From contig CASEKR010000003.1 of the NCBI GenBank assembly GCA_949288585.1, forward strand, positions 62,001-126,000: a stretch of DNA of 64,000 nt, written 5' to 3'. The translations under genes and the position numbers were made by a program. Below the pieces are notes generated by a model. The model had not been told where the DNA came from. It saw only the letters and a program-made list of their open reading frames with translations, and searched no databases. The stretch comes from an uncultured Bacteroides sp. Its GTDB lineage: Bacteria; Bacteroidota; Bacteroidia; Bacteroidales; Bacteroidaceae. Shown here piece after piece: positions 1 through 8,588 of this stretch. Position 1 is the stretch's first letter. The number at the start of each line of letters is the position of its first letter.

Positions 1-3000
1 GGGCAGTACCCCGAACTGTTTCCTGAAACAACTGGAGAAATAGGACGGCGAACTGAAACCCACCATGTAGGCAATCTCGACAATGCCACATTCCCCTTCT
101 TTCAACAACTGCGCGGCTCTTTTCAGGCGCTCCAGGCGCAAGTATTCATTGGGGCTGATGCCCAACATGCCTTTCAGTTTGCGGTAGAAGTTGGAACGCC
201 CCATGTTCATGGCGTCTGCCAGTTCCTCAATGGTCAGGTCAGATTTCTCCAAATGGCTATTGACATACTCATTCAGTTTCTGCATGAATACCTTGTCGGC
301 CTTGCTCTGCGCCACGGTGTCCGCCTTGACAAAGGGCGACTCGATGAAGCGGCGGCGCAAGCGTTCGCGATTGCTGAGCAGGTTGGCAATGTTCACGCGG
401 AGGTATTCCACGGAGAAAGGTTTCTCAATATACGCATCCGCGCCTTGCTCCAGCCCCTCAATCTTCGATTCAAGGGCAGTCTTGGCTGTCAGCAGGATGA
501 CTGGGATGTGGTTGTAATTCAAATCGGACTTCAACTTGCTGCACAGTTCGAGGCCGTCCATTTCGGGCATCATGATGTCGCTCACCACCAGGTCGACGTC
601 ATATTGCTCCAGAATGCCCAGGGCCTCCCTGCCGTTGTCCGCCGTCAGTACTTGGTACAAGGGCGACAACTGGCGGGCGATGAATGCCTGCATGTCTTTG
701 TTGTCTTCCACAATAAGTATGTAAGGCTGTTCGTCTTTCTCCTCCTGTTCCATCGCGGGCATGACTTCTATGTTGTCCGGCAGACTGGTATCCTTGCCGG
801 AGTTTTCGTCTTGTTTCTCCGCATCCTGTACGGACTGGTGGACGATGGGAATATCCAGTACAAAGCGGTTGACCTCAAGGTCTTCATCCATGGCCAGGGT
901 ACCGTGGTGGAACTCGGCCAAAGAACGAGCCAGGGCAAGCCCGATGCCTGTGCCTTGCACGACGTTCTTCCCTTCGCGGTATCGAACAAAGGGGCGGAAT
1001 ATCTCTTCTCGCATTTCGAGGGGGACAATTTTCCCGTCGTTGGTGACACTGACGAGGAAGTGTTGCCGCTCTTCGTCGGCAGAAAGCTGGAAGCGGGCAT
1101 AGGTCTGACCGTATTTCAAGGCATTGGTCAAGAGGTTGCTGATGATTTTGGTCAGGGCTTCCTTGTCGACGGAAGCGAAAATCCGGGTTTCGGGCACCTG
1201 GCAGGTAAGCGCAATGCCACGCCGCTTGGCCAAGGCCATGAAGCGTTTGCAGGTGAATTGCATCAGGTCGCAGAGGTCGCATTCCTCGGGGTTGAGCTTA
1301 AAGCCCTTGTTCTCGGTCTTGCGGAAGTCGAGCAACTGGTTGGCCAGGTTGAGGAGGCGCTGGGCGTTCTGGTCCATAACTTCAAGCTCTACACGCAAGT
1401 CCTGTGGAAGCCGGCCGTCCGAAAGGATACTTTCGAGAGGGCTTTTAATCAGGGTGAGGGGCGTACGTATCTCGTGGGCCACGTTGGTGAAGAAATCTAT
1501 CTTAGATACATAAAGCTCACGTTCTTTCTTCTGCTCGAATTTCTCCATTTCGTAACGGTGCTTGTCCAGGGTGCGCCGGCGGAAATAGGTGATGACGGCA
1601 AAGGAAAGCCCCAGGATTAGGACAGCGTAGACGACATAGGCCCAGATGGAAAGGTAGAAGGGAGGCAATATGCGGATTTTCAGGGTGCGTACCTCCGGGT
1701 TCCAAACGCCGTCGCTGTTGGCAGCCTTGACCATCAAGGTATAGGTGCGGTAGGGAAGGTTCGAGTAAGAGATAGGCACCCGGTTCGCCGTGTACCATTC
1801 GGAATCATAACCTTCGAGCTTATAGAGCAGTTTGTTCATGTCGGGAGACTGGTAGCTCAGGGCCGCCACGCGGAAGGAGAACGTGTTTTGGTCGGACTTC
1901 AGTTCGAGGTAATCGGCCAGGGTGATGCTGGTCTTCAGCGGAGAACCGGGCGTACCGACGGGCACCTTCTTGTTGAAAAGGGAGAAGCCGGTGATGACGG
2001 CCGGAGGCAGGTAGTTGTTGCTGCTGAAGGAATGCGGGTCGAAGGAGATGAAACCTTCGGTGCAACCAAAGTAGATGTGGCCATCTTTGTCCTTGTAAGA
2101 GGACTGGTAGTTGAACTGGTCGCTGAGGAGGCCGTTGCCCACGGTATAGACCTTGAAGTCGTGTGTGTCGGGATAAAAATGGAGCAATCCCTTGTTGGTA
2201 GTCACCCAGAAATGCCCTTGGTCGTCTTCCTCAATGCGGTAGGCCACGTTGCTGGGCAGCCCGATTTGTGAATCGAAGCGCGAGAAAGACTTCGTTTCGG
2301 GCTGGAAAAGGCAGAATCCCCCGCCTTGGGTAGTAACCCAGATGCGGTGGCGGCTGTCTTCGTAGACGCTCAGCACTTTGTTGGAAGAAAGGCTATGGGG
2401 ATTGTTTTCATCGTAAACAAAGTGTTCCCATTCATCGGTGCGGAGATTCCATTTGTAAAGGCCATCCACGTAAGTGGCTATCCAAAGGTTGCCGTGCTTG
2501 TCTTCCGTCACGAAGAATACGAACACTCCAGCCAGCCGGGGAAGATAAGAAAAGGTGTCCGTGCGGGAGTCCCTGCGCATGAGGCCATTGGTCGTGCCCA
2601 GGAAGATTTCGCCGGTATGCGTGCGGCAAATGGAAAACACATCCTTGCAATTGGCATAGTCTTTGACGGCCGACGTGCGGAGGTTGATGCGGTGTAGAGC
2701 CCCGGCAAAGTTGCTCACCCAAAGGTAATCGCCGTCCAGGCAAAGCCCGTGCACGTTGTCGGAGATGGAAGGATGGCGGAAGGGGGCAGCATGGTCTGTC
2801 AAGGGGTCATAGAGGAAAAGCCCTTTGTCTTCGGTGCCCACCCACAGTTTGCCTTCGGGAGTGGCGCAGAACTCACGCACCCGCTTGCCGATGCCCGGTT
2901 CGCCGGCCTTGGGGTAGAATTTGTGGAAATAGGTATAGGTCCGGGGAAAGTAATTCACGCCGCCGAAGTAGGTGCCTATCCACATGCCGCCCTCACGGTC

Positions 3001-3978
3001 TTTGCAAAGGGCATAAACGGCGTTGTCCGAGATGGAATAGGGGTCTCCCTCCACGTGGGTCAGGTGCTGGCTTTTGTTGGTGCGCAGGTTATAAATATAG
3101 ATGCCCGATTCGGTTCCCACCCACAGGCAATCGTCGGAATAGAAGAACAGGTCGCGTACATAGGTGTCGCCTCCGGGTTGCTCGGCCCGTAGCAGGACAC
3201 GGGAAGTGTGCGTCGTCAGGTTCACTTCAAGCAGTTCATTCACGGTTCCGATATAAAGGCAGTTGTAAGGTCCGGCCACGACTTTGGTAGAATAGCTCCA
3301 GGCCGGGGCATTGCCCTGCCAATCGAAAGCAACCAGCGTTCTCAGCCCGTCTTCGGAATAGTAAAGGCGCCCGTCATGCAGGTCTATCCAGCAGACATTG
3401 TCTTCGTCAAAGCAGAGGCGTTCAAGGCCATGGAAGACAAACTTCCCGCTACGGTCAGTGCGGTGATGGAGGAGTATCTCCCCTTCTGGGTCGTAGCAGA
3501 AGAAGCCTTGCGCCTGTACGGCCATCCAAATGCGCCCTTCCTTATCGCCTACGATATAATTGACCGTGTTGTTCACGGCCGTTCCACGGTCGCTCACCAG
3601 GTCGAAACGCCGGATACTCTCCGTCAGGGGAGAATAGATGTAGACTCCCATGTCAGTCCCTATCCAGATGTTGCCGCTGCGGTCTTCGTAGAGCGATGTG
3701 ACAAAGCTGTTGCCCAATGTCCCCTTTTCTTTCGTGAAAGAAAGGAACGAAACACCGTCGTAACGGTCCAAGCCGTCCTTGGTCCCCAACCAGATGAACC
3801 CCAACCGGTCTTGCAGGATGGCATTCACTGAGTTATTGGACAATCCACGGCTACTGTCAATGGAACGGAAAGCGTATTGGGATGCGACAAGCCCGGCCTG
3901 TGCAAAGGAGACACCCAGCCATAACAGCATCCCGATGCAAAGGAGGCGCATGTGAAGCAGGTCATACAGATATTTCAT
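1..3978 (-). CDS. Hybrid two-component system sensor/regulator (HTCS), 3' end cut by window edge
   Basis: One open frame of 1326 codons runs from ATG at 3978 to the window edge. Residues 1-29 look like a signal peptide (an alternative Met is residue 10). Residues about 30-690 carry repeated propeller blades with motifs such as WLGTKDGL, WIGTDMG and MWIGTYFGGV, followed by a Y_Y_Y-type domain (about 690-770) and one membrane segment (about 773-796). The cytoplasmic part has a HisKA motif NVAHEIRTPL with His835, an ATPase domain ending in GTGIGLAL, a receiver domain with phospho-acceptor Asp1134 in SDIMMPEMDG, and an AraC-type helix-turn-helix that is missing roughly its last 20-30 residues. 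Such single-protein sensors bind a glycan breakdown product in the periplasm and activate the linked SusC/SusD locus. It is the last gene of the locus and has its own -7 box. Confidence 0.95.
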   Translation of the reverse strand, partial: MKYLYDLLHMRLLCIGMLLWLGVSFAQAGLVASQYAFRSIDSSRGLSNNSVNAILQDRLGFIWLGTKDGLDRYDGVSFLSFTKEKGTLGNSFVTSLYEDRSGNIWIGTDMGVYIYSPLTESIRRFDLVSDRGTAVNNTVNYIVGDKEGRIWMAVQAQGFFCYDPEGEILLHHRTDRSGKFVFHGLERLCFDEDNVCWIDLHDGRLYYSEDGLRTLVAFDWQGNAPAWSYSTKVVAGPYNCLYIGTVNELLEVNLTTHTSRVLLRAEQPGGDTYVRDLFFYSDDCLWVGTESGIYIYNLRTNKSQHLTHVEGDPYSISDNAVYALCKDREGGMWIGTYFGGVNYFPRTYTYFHKFYPKAGEPGIGKRVREFCATPEGKLWVGTEDKGLFLYDPLTDHAAPFRHPSISDNVHGLCLDGDYLWVSNFAGALHRINLRTSAVKDYANCKDVFSICRTHTGEIFLGTTNGLMRRDSRTDTFSYLPRLAGVFVFFVTEDKHGNLWIATYVDGLYKWNLRTDEWEHFVYDENNPHSLSSNKVLSVYEDSRHRIWVTTQGGGFCLFQPETKSFSRFDSQIGLPSNVAYRIEEDDQGHFWVTTNKGLLHFYPDTHDFKVYTVGNGLLSDQFNYQSSYKDKDGHIYFGCTEGFISFDPHSFSSNNYLPPAVITGFSLFNKKVPVGTPGSPLKTSITLADYLELKSDQNTFSFRVAALSYQSPDMNKLLYKLEGYDSEWYTANRVPISYSNLPYRTYTLMVKAANSDGVWNPEVRTLKIRILPPFYLSIWAYVVYAVLILGLSFAVITYFRRRTLDKHRYEMEKFEQKKERELYVSKIDFFTNVAHEIRTPLTLIKSPLESILSDGRLPQDLRVELEVMDQNAQRLLNLANQLLDFRKTENKGFKLNPEECDLCDLMQFTCKRFMALAKRRGIALTCQVPETRIFASVDKEALTKIISNLLTNALKYGQTYARFQLSADEERQHFLVSVTNDGKIVPLEMREEIFRPFVRYREGKNVVQGTGIGLALARSLAEFHHGTLAMDEDLEVNRFVLDIPIVHQSVQDAEKQDENSGKDTSLPDNIEVMPAMEQEEKDEQPYILIVEDNKDMQAFIARQLSPLYQVLTADNGREALGILEQYDVDLVVSDIMMPEMDGLELCSKLKSDLNYNHIPVILLTAKTALESKIEGLEQGADAYIEKPFSVEYLRVNIANLLSNRERLRRRFIESPFVKADTVAQSKADKVFMQKLNEYVNSHLEKSDLTIEELADAMNMGRSNFYRKLKGMLGISPNEYLRLERLKRAAQLLKEGECGIVEIAYMVGFSSPSYFSSCFRKQFGVLP

Positions 3979-4004
3979 TCTACAACAAATTTATGATTAC
4001 GTGA

Positions 4005-4012
4005 CAAAGATA
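4005..4012 (-). promoter_or_regulatory. -7 box of the HTCS gene
   Basis: Read on the minus strand this is TATCTTTG, an exact match to the Bacteroides -7 consensus TAnnTTTG, 26 bp before the ATG. I see no TTG at the usual -33 distance, because the terminator of the preceding gene occupies that stretch. Confidence 0.6.
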
Positions 4013-4014
4013 CT

Positions 4015-4053
4015 AAAAAAGCGGGGAGCATGGCACTCCGCCCCACTCCCCGC
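4015..4053 (-). terminator. Rho-independent terminator after GH31 gene
   Basis: On the minus strand GCGGGGAG pairs with CTCCCCGC across a 17-nt loop and is followed by six T residues. It lies just after the stop of the GH31 gene and separates that transcript from the HTCS promoter. Confidence 0.8.
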
Positions 4054-4096
4054 CCTCGTAGCCTATCGTGTTATCCTGTTTGTATCGTCATCAGTC

Positions 4097-6628
4097 CTAC
4101 AAACCTACAGATTTCAGGAACCATTCCGTATTGTCTTCATTCAGTCCTTGACGCTGCAGGACGCCCCGCAGGTCACGATAGCTCTTCCAGAACTCGCCTA
4201 CCAGTTCAGGCATACGTCCGGGGGTATAGATGACGGCTTCGCTCAAGCTGCCCATCTTCCCGAACTCTTCTTTCATGATGATGCCCGCATCGCGGTATTT
4301 CAGTCCTTCCATGGCATGGGCTACGCGGCGCGTAGCACCCAGCAGGCCGTTCATATCCACGACAGCAGCGGGATAGGCGATTTTCACTGTTGTTTCCTTC
4401 GCGTTGGGCACGGCAGACAGGTCGATGGAGATGGCAAACTCTTCGCCTACATATTCATAGGGCACTGCCTGGCCGTCTACGGTCACACTCAGCGGAGCTT
4501 GCGAAGAAAGGAGTTTCACCCGGAGTTTGCGGGCATCCGGCATCCCGTCGAAGCTACCTTCGCGCTTGCCGATGGTCACGGTCACTTCCTGCTCCCCGCA
4601 AGAGACAGACAAGTCCGTCGTGGCATAGGTCAACGCATAGCCCTTGTCGTTGCCGTTGTCCTCGTACAGGCGGAAGTCGCCCGACGCTGCGCCGGGGAAT
4701 ACGGTCACTACCACCGTCTCGTCGTTACCGGCCAGGTTCATCACCTCGTCGGTGTACATGGGCAACACCGAACCGGCTTTCACATAGACGGGATATTCGT
4801 CGAGGGTAAACGAACGTTCCACCACTTGCCCGCCTTGCAGCAGGGTGCCAGTAGACAGTTCATACCATTCGCCTTCGGGCAACCAGACTTTCAGCGTGGC
4901 ATAGCCTTCCTTGACCGGCGCGGTGACAGGAGCTACCATCATGTTGTCGCCGAACATGTATTGGTTGCGGAAGTCGTATGCCTCGTTGTCCTCCGGATAA
5001 TCGTAGTACATGGGGCGGCAGAGCGACAGGCCTTCGTCGTAAGCCTTGCGGGCCATCGTATAGATATAGGGCGCCATTTCGTAGCGTTGGCGGATAGTCT
5101 GACGGATGATGCGGCTATGTTCCGTGCCGAACACCCACGGCTCCTTGTTCATGCCGGCATTCTTCTGTGAGTGCGTACGCATGATGGGGGTGAAAGCGCC
5201 GAACTGCATCCAGCGCACGTACAGTTCCGGGTCGATGTGGTCGCCGATGTGGCCGCCGATGTCGTGTCCCCAGTAACCATAAAGCACGTTGGAAGCGGTG
5301 GAGTTGAAGTAAGGCTGGTAGTCCAGTGATTTCCACGTAGCAGTGGCGTCGCCCGAGAAGCCGATTTGGTAGCGATGGTTGCCCAATCCGCCCCAGCGAT
5401 GGTAGATGAGGGGGCGCACGTCGCGCGTCCGCTCCATCTGGCTGAAGAAGGCGTAGTTAATCCACCACGTATTGTTCAGGTTCTTCATTTTCGAGTCGAA
5501 AAGGTCTTGCTGCCAGTCCAGCCACCAGAAGTCCACGCCATCTTTCTCCATCGGAGTCAGCACGTCCTTGAAGATGTTGGTCATGAAACGCTTGTCGGAG
5601 TTGACCCAAGGCACCGTCTGCTTGGTAGAGGGGTCAATGCCCATATCCTTGGCCAAGGCGGGATACTGCTCGTCGTAGGAAGCCACACCGTCGGCGGGAT
5701 GCAGGTTGAGGGTAATCTTCAGGTCGTTATCCTTCAGGTATTTCAAGAAGCCTGCGGGACTGGGGAAGAGATCGCGGTTCCAGGTCCAGCCGGTCCAACC
5801 GCCTTTGCCGGGTTCGGTATAGTGCCAGTCCATGTCGACCACCAGCACGTCGAGCGGGATGCGGTAAGCATGGAAATTGTCGACCAGTTCGCGGATCTCG
5901 CGATCGGAATAGAGCCAATAGCGCGACCACCAGTAGCCGAATACATAGCGGGGCGGCAGGGGCACTTGTCCGGCAAAGAGGGTGTAATCCTTCAAGGCCG
6001 CCTTGTAGTCGTGGCCGTAGGCCATGAAGTACCAGTCTTGGCCGCCGTTGTCCGGGCGTTGCTCGACCCATTCCCAGTCGGGGGCATTGTCGAAGAGCAA
6101 ACCGTTGGAGTCGTCAATCAGCGTCCAGCCATCTTTAGCCAGGAGGCCGTCTTCCAGTTGGAGGGTCTCGCCGGGTTTCGAGTCGCGCACGTAGCCTTGC
6201 GTCTGCAAGTCGCCGTCAAAGCCGTCCAACGTGCGGAACGTGCCTTTCAGGTTTTCAGCCTGCTTCGTGCCGGGCTTCCAACTGAATGGCAGCGTGCCTT
6301 TGGCAGAAGTGATGCTGAGGTTTTCGGCCGAGAAGGCGCCGCTGTCTTTCTTGTAGCGCATCGTCATCTTGGACGTAGCGATTTCAATCCAGCGGCCGCG
6401 CGTCTTCAGCTTGTAGTCCACAGCCGGGTATTGGCGGTTGACGGCAATGAAGGACTTGTTATCCACAAACTTGCCGTCGGGAGCATACTCCAGGCGGATA
6501 ACGCCGTCGGAAATGACGGTGAAACGCACATGGGCATCTTCATAAGCAATGTTTTTCTGCAAATCCTGCGCCCGGAGGCCGATGCCAACCACCAAGAGGG
6601 AAAGCAGGGAGAGAAATATCTTTTTCAT
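4097..6628 (-). CDS. Glycoside hydrolase family 31 enzyme (secreted)
   Basis: An 843-residue protein with an N-terminal signal peptide (cleavage near LRA-QD, residue 20). It has the GH31 layout: N-terminal beta domain, a (beta/alpha)8 barrel with VVDMDWHY (about 265), the nucleophile motif FWWLDWQ with Asp371, the acid/base motif FSGDATATW with Asp427, then a C-terminal DUF5110-like beta domain. GH31 enzymes cleave alpha-linked glucose, xylose or related sugars by a retaining mechanism; the exact substrate cannot be read from sequence. A roughly 85-residue tail after the beta domain looks helical and is not a usual part of the family. It is the sixth gene of the SusC/SusD locus and probably acts in the periplasm or at the surface. 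Confidence 0.93.
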   Translation of the reverse strand: MKKIFLSLLSLLVVGIGLRAQDLQKNIAYEDAHVRFTVISDGVIRLEYAPDGKFVDNKSFIAVNRQYPAVDYKLKTRGRWIEIATSKMTMRYKKDSGAFSAENLSITSAKGTLPFSWKPGTKQAENLKGTFRTLDGFDGDLQTQGYVRDSKPGETLQLEDGLLAKDGWTLIDDSNGLLFDNAPDWEWVEQRPDNGGQDWYFMAYGHDYKAALKDYTLFAGQVPLPPRYVFGYWWSRYWLYSDREIRELVDNFHAYRIPLDVLVVDMDWHYTEPGKGGWTGWTWNRDLFPSPAGFLKYLKDNDLKITLNLHPADGVASYDEQYPALAKDMGIDPSTKQTVPWVNSDKRFMTNIFKDVLTPMEKDGVDFWWLDWQQDLFDSKMKNLNNTWWINYAFFSQMERTRDVRPLIYHRWGGLGNHRYQIGFSGDATATWKSLDYQPYFNSTASNVLYGYWGHDIGGHIGDHIDPELYVRWMQFGAFTPIMRTHSQKNAGMNKEPWVFGTEHSRIIRQTIRQRYEMAPYIYTMARKAYDEGLSLCRPMYYDYPEDNEAYDFRNQYMFGDNMMVAPVTAPVKEGYATLKVWLPEGEWYELSTGTLLQGGQVVERSFTLDEYPVYVKAGSVLPMYTDEVMNLAGNDETVVVTVFPGAASGDFRLYEDNGNDKGYALTYATTDLSVSCGEQEVTVTIGKREGSFDGMPDARKLRVKLLSSQAPLSVTVDGQAVPYEYVGEEFAISIDLSAVPNAKETTVKIAYPAAVVDMNGLLGATRRVAHAMEGLKYRDAGIIMKEEFGKMGSLSEAVIYTPGRMPELVGEFWKSYRDLRGVLQRQGLNEDNTEWFLKSVGL

Positions 6629-6649
6629 GTGGTAAATGATAATTTATAT

Positions 6650-6757
6650 GCGCGCTTTGCGCGCAGTAGTTAAAGGAGTTAGAAGAAGTTATCGTCCGCC
6701 AAGGCGGACTCAGAAGTTAAAGCCAATAGTTTTCTCCGGCGGCCTCCGGCCGCTAAA
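6650..6757. repeat. Cluster of three short palindromes with AGTTA spacers
   Basis: The 136-bp gap between the GH43 and GH31 genes is almost filled by palindromes: GCGCGC-TTT-GCGCGC at 6650-6664, GTCCGCC-AA-GGCGGAC at 6694-6709 and CGGCGGCCTCCGGCCG near 6737-6752. Between them are repeats of AGTTA (GTAGTTA, GGAGTTAG, GAAGTTA, GAAGTTAA). It has no coding potential. It looks like an interspersed intergenic element and may also protect or terminate mRNA between the two enzyme genes. Confidence 0.65.
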
Positions 6758-6764
6758 TTCCTAT

Positions 6765-7832
6765 TTAATTAAACACCGGCGCCTCCGCCTTCACCGACGG
6801 ACCGTTGCCCAGGACATAGGGCCAACCCTCTTCGTCCCAGTAAACACGGTCGAGGCAAACGACGCGGTCTTGGTCAACACCAGCCACGTAAGCGTGGTAG
6901 AGAATCCAGTCGTTGCCGGCATCGTCCTGCACGATTTCGGCGTTGTGACCCGTGCCCACGAAGTCGTCGTTCTTCAAGATAACCACCTCATGGTTGAGGT
7001 CATCCAGCATACTCTTGCCCTCGGCGTTGACATAGGGGCCGAAGAGGCTCGTAGAGCGGGCTACAACCGTGGTGTAGGTACTGTTCAGGCCATCGCAACA
7101 CGTACCTGTCGAACAGAACAGGTAGTAGTAGTCGCCGCGCTTGTGGATGTAGGGAGCTTCGTAAGAGTCAACCGTTTCCGAACCATAAGCCACCTGGAAC
7201 TTGTTGGCCTTGGCCTGCTCGATGCCGCCGGCCAGACCCAGGCCGTCGTCGGTGAGTTCTACGCCCCAGATGCCCCACCAGCTACCCCAGAAGAGGTACT
7301 TCTTGCCGTTGTCTTCGATGTAGAAGGGGTCGATGCTGTTGTGCACGCCGATATCGCCGCTGCGAAACAGGATGCCCAGGTCTTCAAACGGGCCAGTGGG
7401 AGTGTCGGCCACGCCCACGCCAATGCCGCACGTAGCACCGCCACCCCAAGCGGACATGGCGTAGTAGAGCACGTACTTGCCGTTGATGTAGTTGATGTCC
7501 GGCGCCCAGATGCCCCCATCGGGTTCCCAAGTGGGTTTGCCTTCATCGGTGAAGGCGCCGCCCATGTATTCCCAGTTTACCAAGTCTTTCGAACGGCTGA
7601 AATGGCAGTTTCCGCCCGTGTTGTAGAGGTAGAAATAGCCGTCGTCCGCCTTGATGACCGAGGGATCGGCCGTACCGACGCCGATGACGGGGTTGGTGTA
7701 ATACTTCTTCGTGTCGGCCAGGGGCTCCTGCACCCCGCCCTTGTTGTCGTCGCTGTCATTGCATCCGGCGGCCAGGAAGGCGAAAAGTCCTGCGGCTGCC
7801 AGTTGTCCTATGGATAGTAACATGGATTTCAT
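6765..7832 (-). CDS. Glycoside hydrolase family 43 lipoprotein (arabinanase-like)
   Basis: A 355-residue lipoprotein: signal peptide with lipobox LAAGC (Cys24), then a five-bladed beta-propeller. The three GH43 catalytic acids are visible: Asp56 in TADPSVI (general base), Asp168 in NSIDPFYI (pKa modulator) and Glu225 in SYEAPYI (general acid). The pattern resembles endo- or exo-acting alpha-L-arabinanases more than beta-xylosidases, but subfamily assignment needs a tree. It should sit on the outer membrane and trim arabinose-containing chains for the SusC/SusD importer encoded upstream. A tandem-repeat array lies between it and the preceding lipoprotein gene. Confidence 0.9.
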   Translation of the reverse strand: MKSMLLSIGQLAAAGLFAFLAAGCNDSDDNKGGVQEPLADTKKYYTNPVIGVGTADPSVIKADDGYFYLYNTGGNCHFSRSKDLVNWEYMGGAFTDEGKPTWEPDGGIWAPDINYINGKYVLYYAMSAWGGGATCGIGVGVADTPTGPFEDLGILFRSGDIGVHNSIDPFYIEDNGKKYLFWGSWWGIWGVELTDDGLGLAGGIEQAKANKFQVAYGSETVDSYEAPYIHKRGDYYYLFCSTGTCCDGLNSTYTTVVARSTSLFGPYVNAEGKSMLDDLNHEVVILKNDDFVGTGHNAEIVQDDAGNDWILYHAYVAGVDQDRVVCLDRVYWDEEGWPYVLGNGPSVKAEAPVFN

Positions 7833-7917
7833 TGTCTTTTTGGTTGCTTTTGATTGAATAATAAATTGGTTTTACGAAGCGGTGACGTACCGTCGGACGA
7901 TACGAATCCCTCCACCC

Positions 7918-7986
7918 CGGAATCGGCACTCGATTCCGAGGCGAATCGATACTCGATTCCGAGGCGAATTGACACTCGATTCCGAA
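7918..7986. repeat. Intergenic tandem array, three 23-bp units, CACTCG core
   Basis: Three adjacent units occupy 7918-7940, 7941-7963 and 7964-7986. Each contains (C/T)ACTCGATTCCGA followed by a GCGAAT-like segment. Imperfect inverted arms lie on both sides (CGTCGGACGATACGAATCC near 7891 and GATTCGTACCAGCCGACG near 7995), so the whole gap can fold into one structure. It fills the space between two genes of the SusC/SusD locus and is non-coding. The CACTCG core recurs in arrays at about 17.9, 42.1 and 51.7 kb. Confidence 0.85.
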
Positions 7987-8021
7987 GCGGATAAGATTCG
8001 TACCAGCCGACGGAGAGAAAT

Positions 8022-8555
8022 TTACTCGCCCGCCGTGACGCCCGGCCCTACCGTGACGTAGATGGTCGAGCAGCAGGAAGGCAGGCCGTCGGCAGCCAAG
8101 ATGGACGTGCCGTCGGCATTCGTGCCCGTCAAGTAGAGGTAGAGCGTGGCCTGCGAATCAGCCTGGGGCAAGCCCAACTGCTGCAAGCAGCCCAAGATAT
8201 CGCGGTTGTTTATCTGGAGTTCGCGCACATCGTTGTAGGTCAGGATGCTCTGGTCTGCAATCTCGACGCCATCGGGCACTGCGCCCGTGTTGTCCGGGTC
8301 GGCCTCTTCAGGGCTGATGTCGCTGACGGTGATGTTCCACGTCACGCCGTCCAGGTGGAACCAGCGGTAGATGAACGCATAGTCGTCCACGTTTTCCGTC
8401 GAAATCTGCACGTAATACTCCTCCGACTCCACCGTGATTTCCTGGACGCGCGGCTGGGGAGTACCCTCCTGTTCCACGTCGCCGCAGGCCGTCCAAGCCA
8501 GGAGCACGGCGGCGAACGCCATTAGTCTGAATATAGTTGTCTGTATCTTTTTCAT
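8022..8555 (-). CDS. Small lipoprotein of the SusC/SusD locus
   Basis: A 177-residue predicted lipoprotein (lipobox WTAC, Cys24). The rest looks like one or two small beta domains; the end contains a LYLYLTGTNADG stretch typical of beta sandwich strands and a CC pair near the C terminus. I do not recognise a named family. By position, directly after the SusE/SusF-like gene, it is probably an extra surface glycan-binding or scaffold protein. No catalytic motif is visible. Confidence 0.75.
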   Translation of the reverse strand: MKKIQTTIFRLMAFAAVLLAWTACGDVEQEGTPQPRVQEITVESEEYYVQISTENVDDYAFIYRWFHLDGVTWNITVSDISPEEADPDNTGAVPDGVEIADQSILTYNDVRELQINNRDILGCLQQLGLPQADSQATLYLYLTGTNADGTSILAADGLPSCCSTIYVTVGPGVTAGE

Positions 8556-8588
8556 TTGAATTGTGTTTTCAAAGGTTTACCAATCTTG

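Noticed and set aside
253..1620. A 455-codon plus-strand frame near the left edge
   Set aside because: It is antisense to the kinase and receiver domains of the HTCS gene, whose minus-strand frame is open from 3978 to the window edge with all domain motifs.
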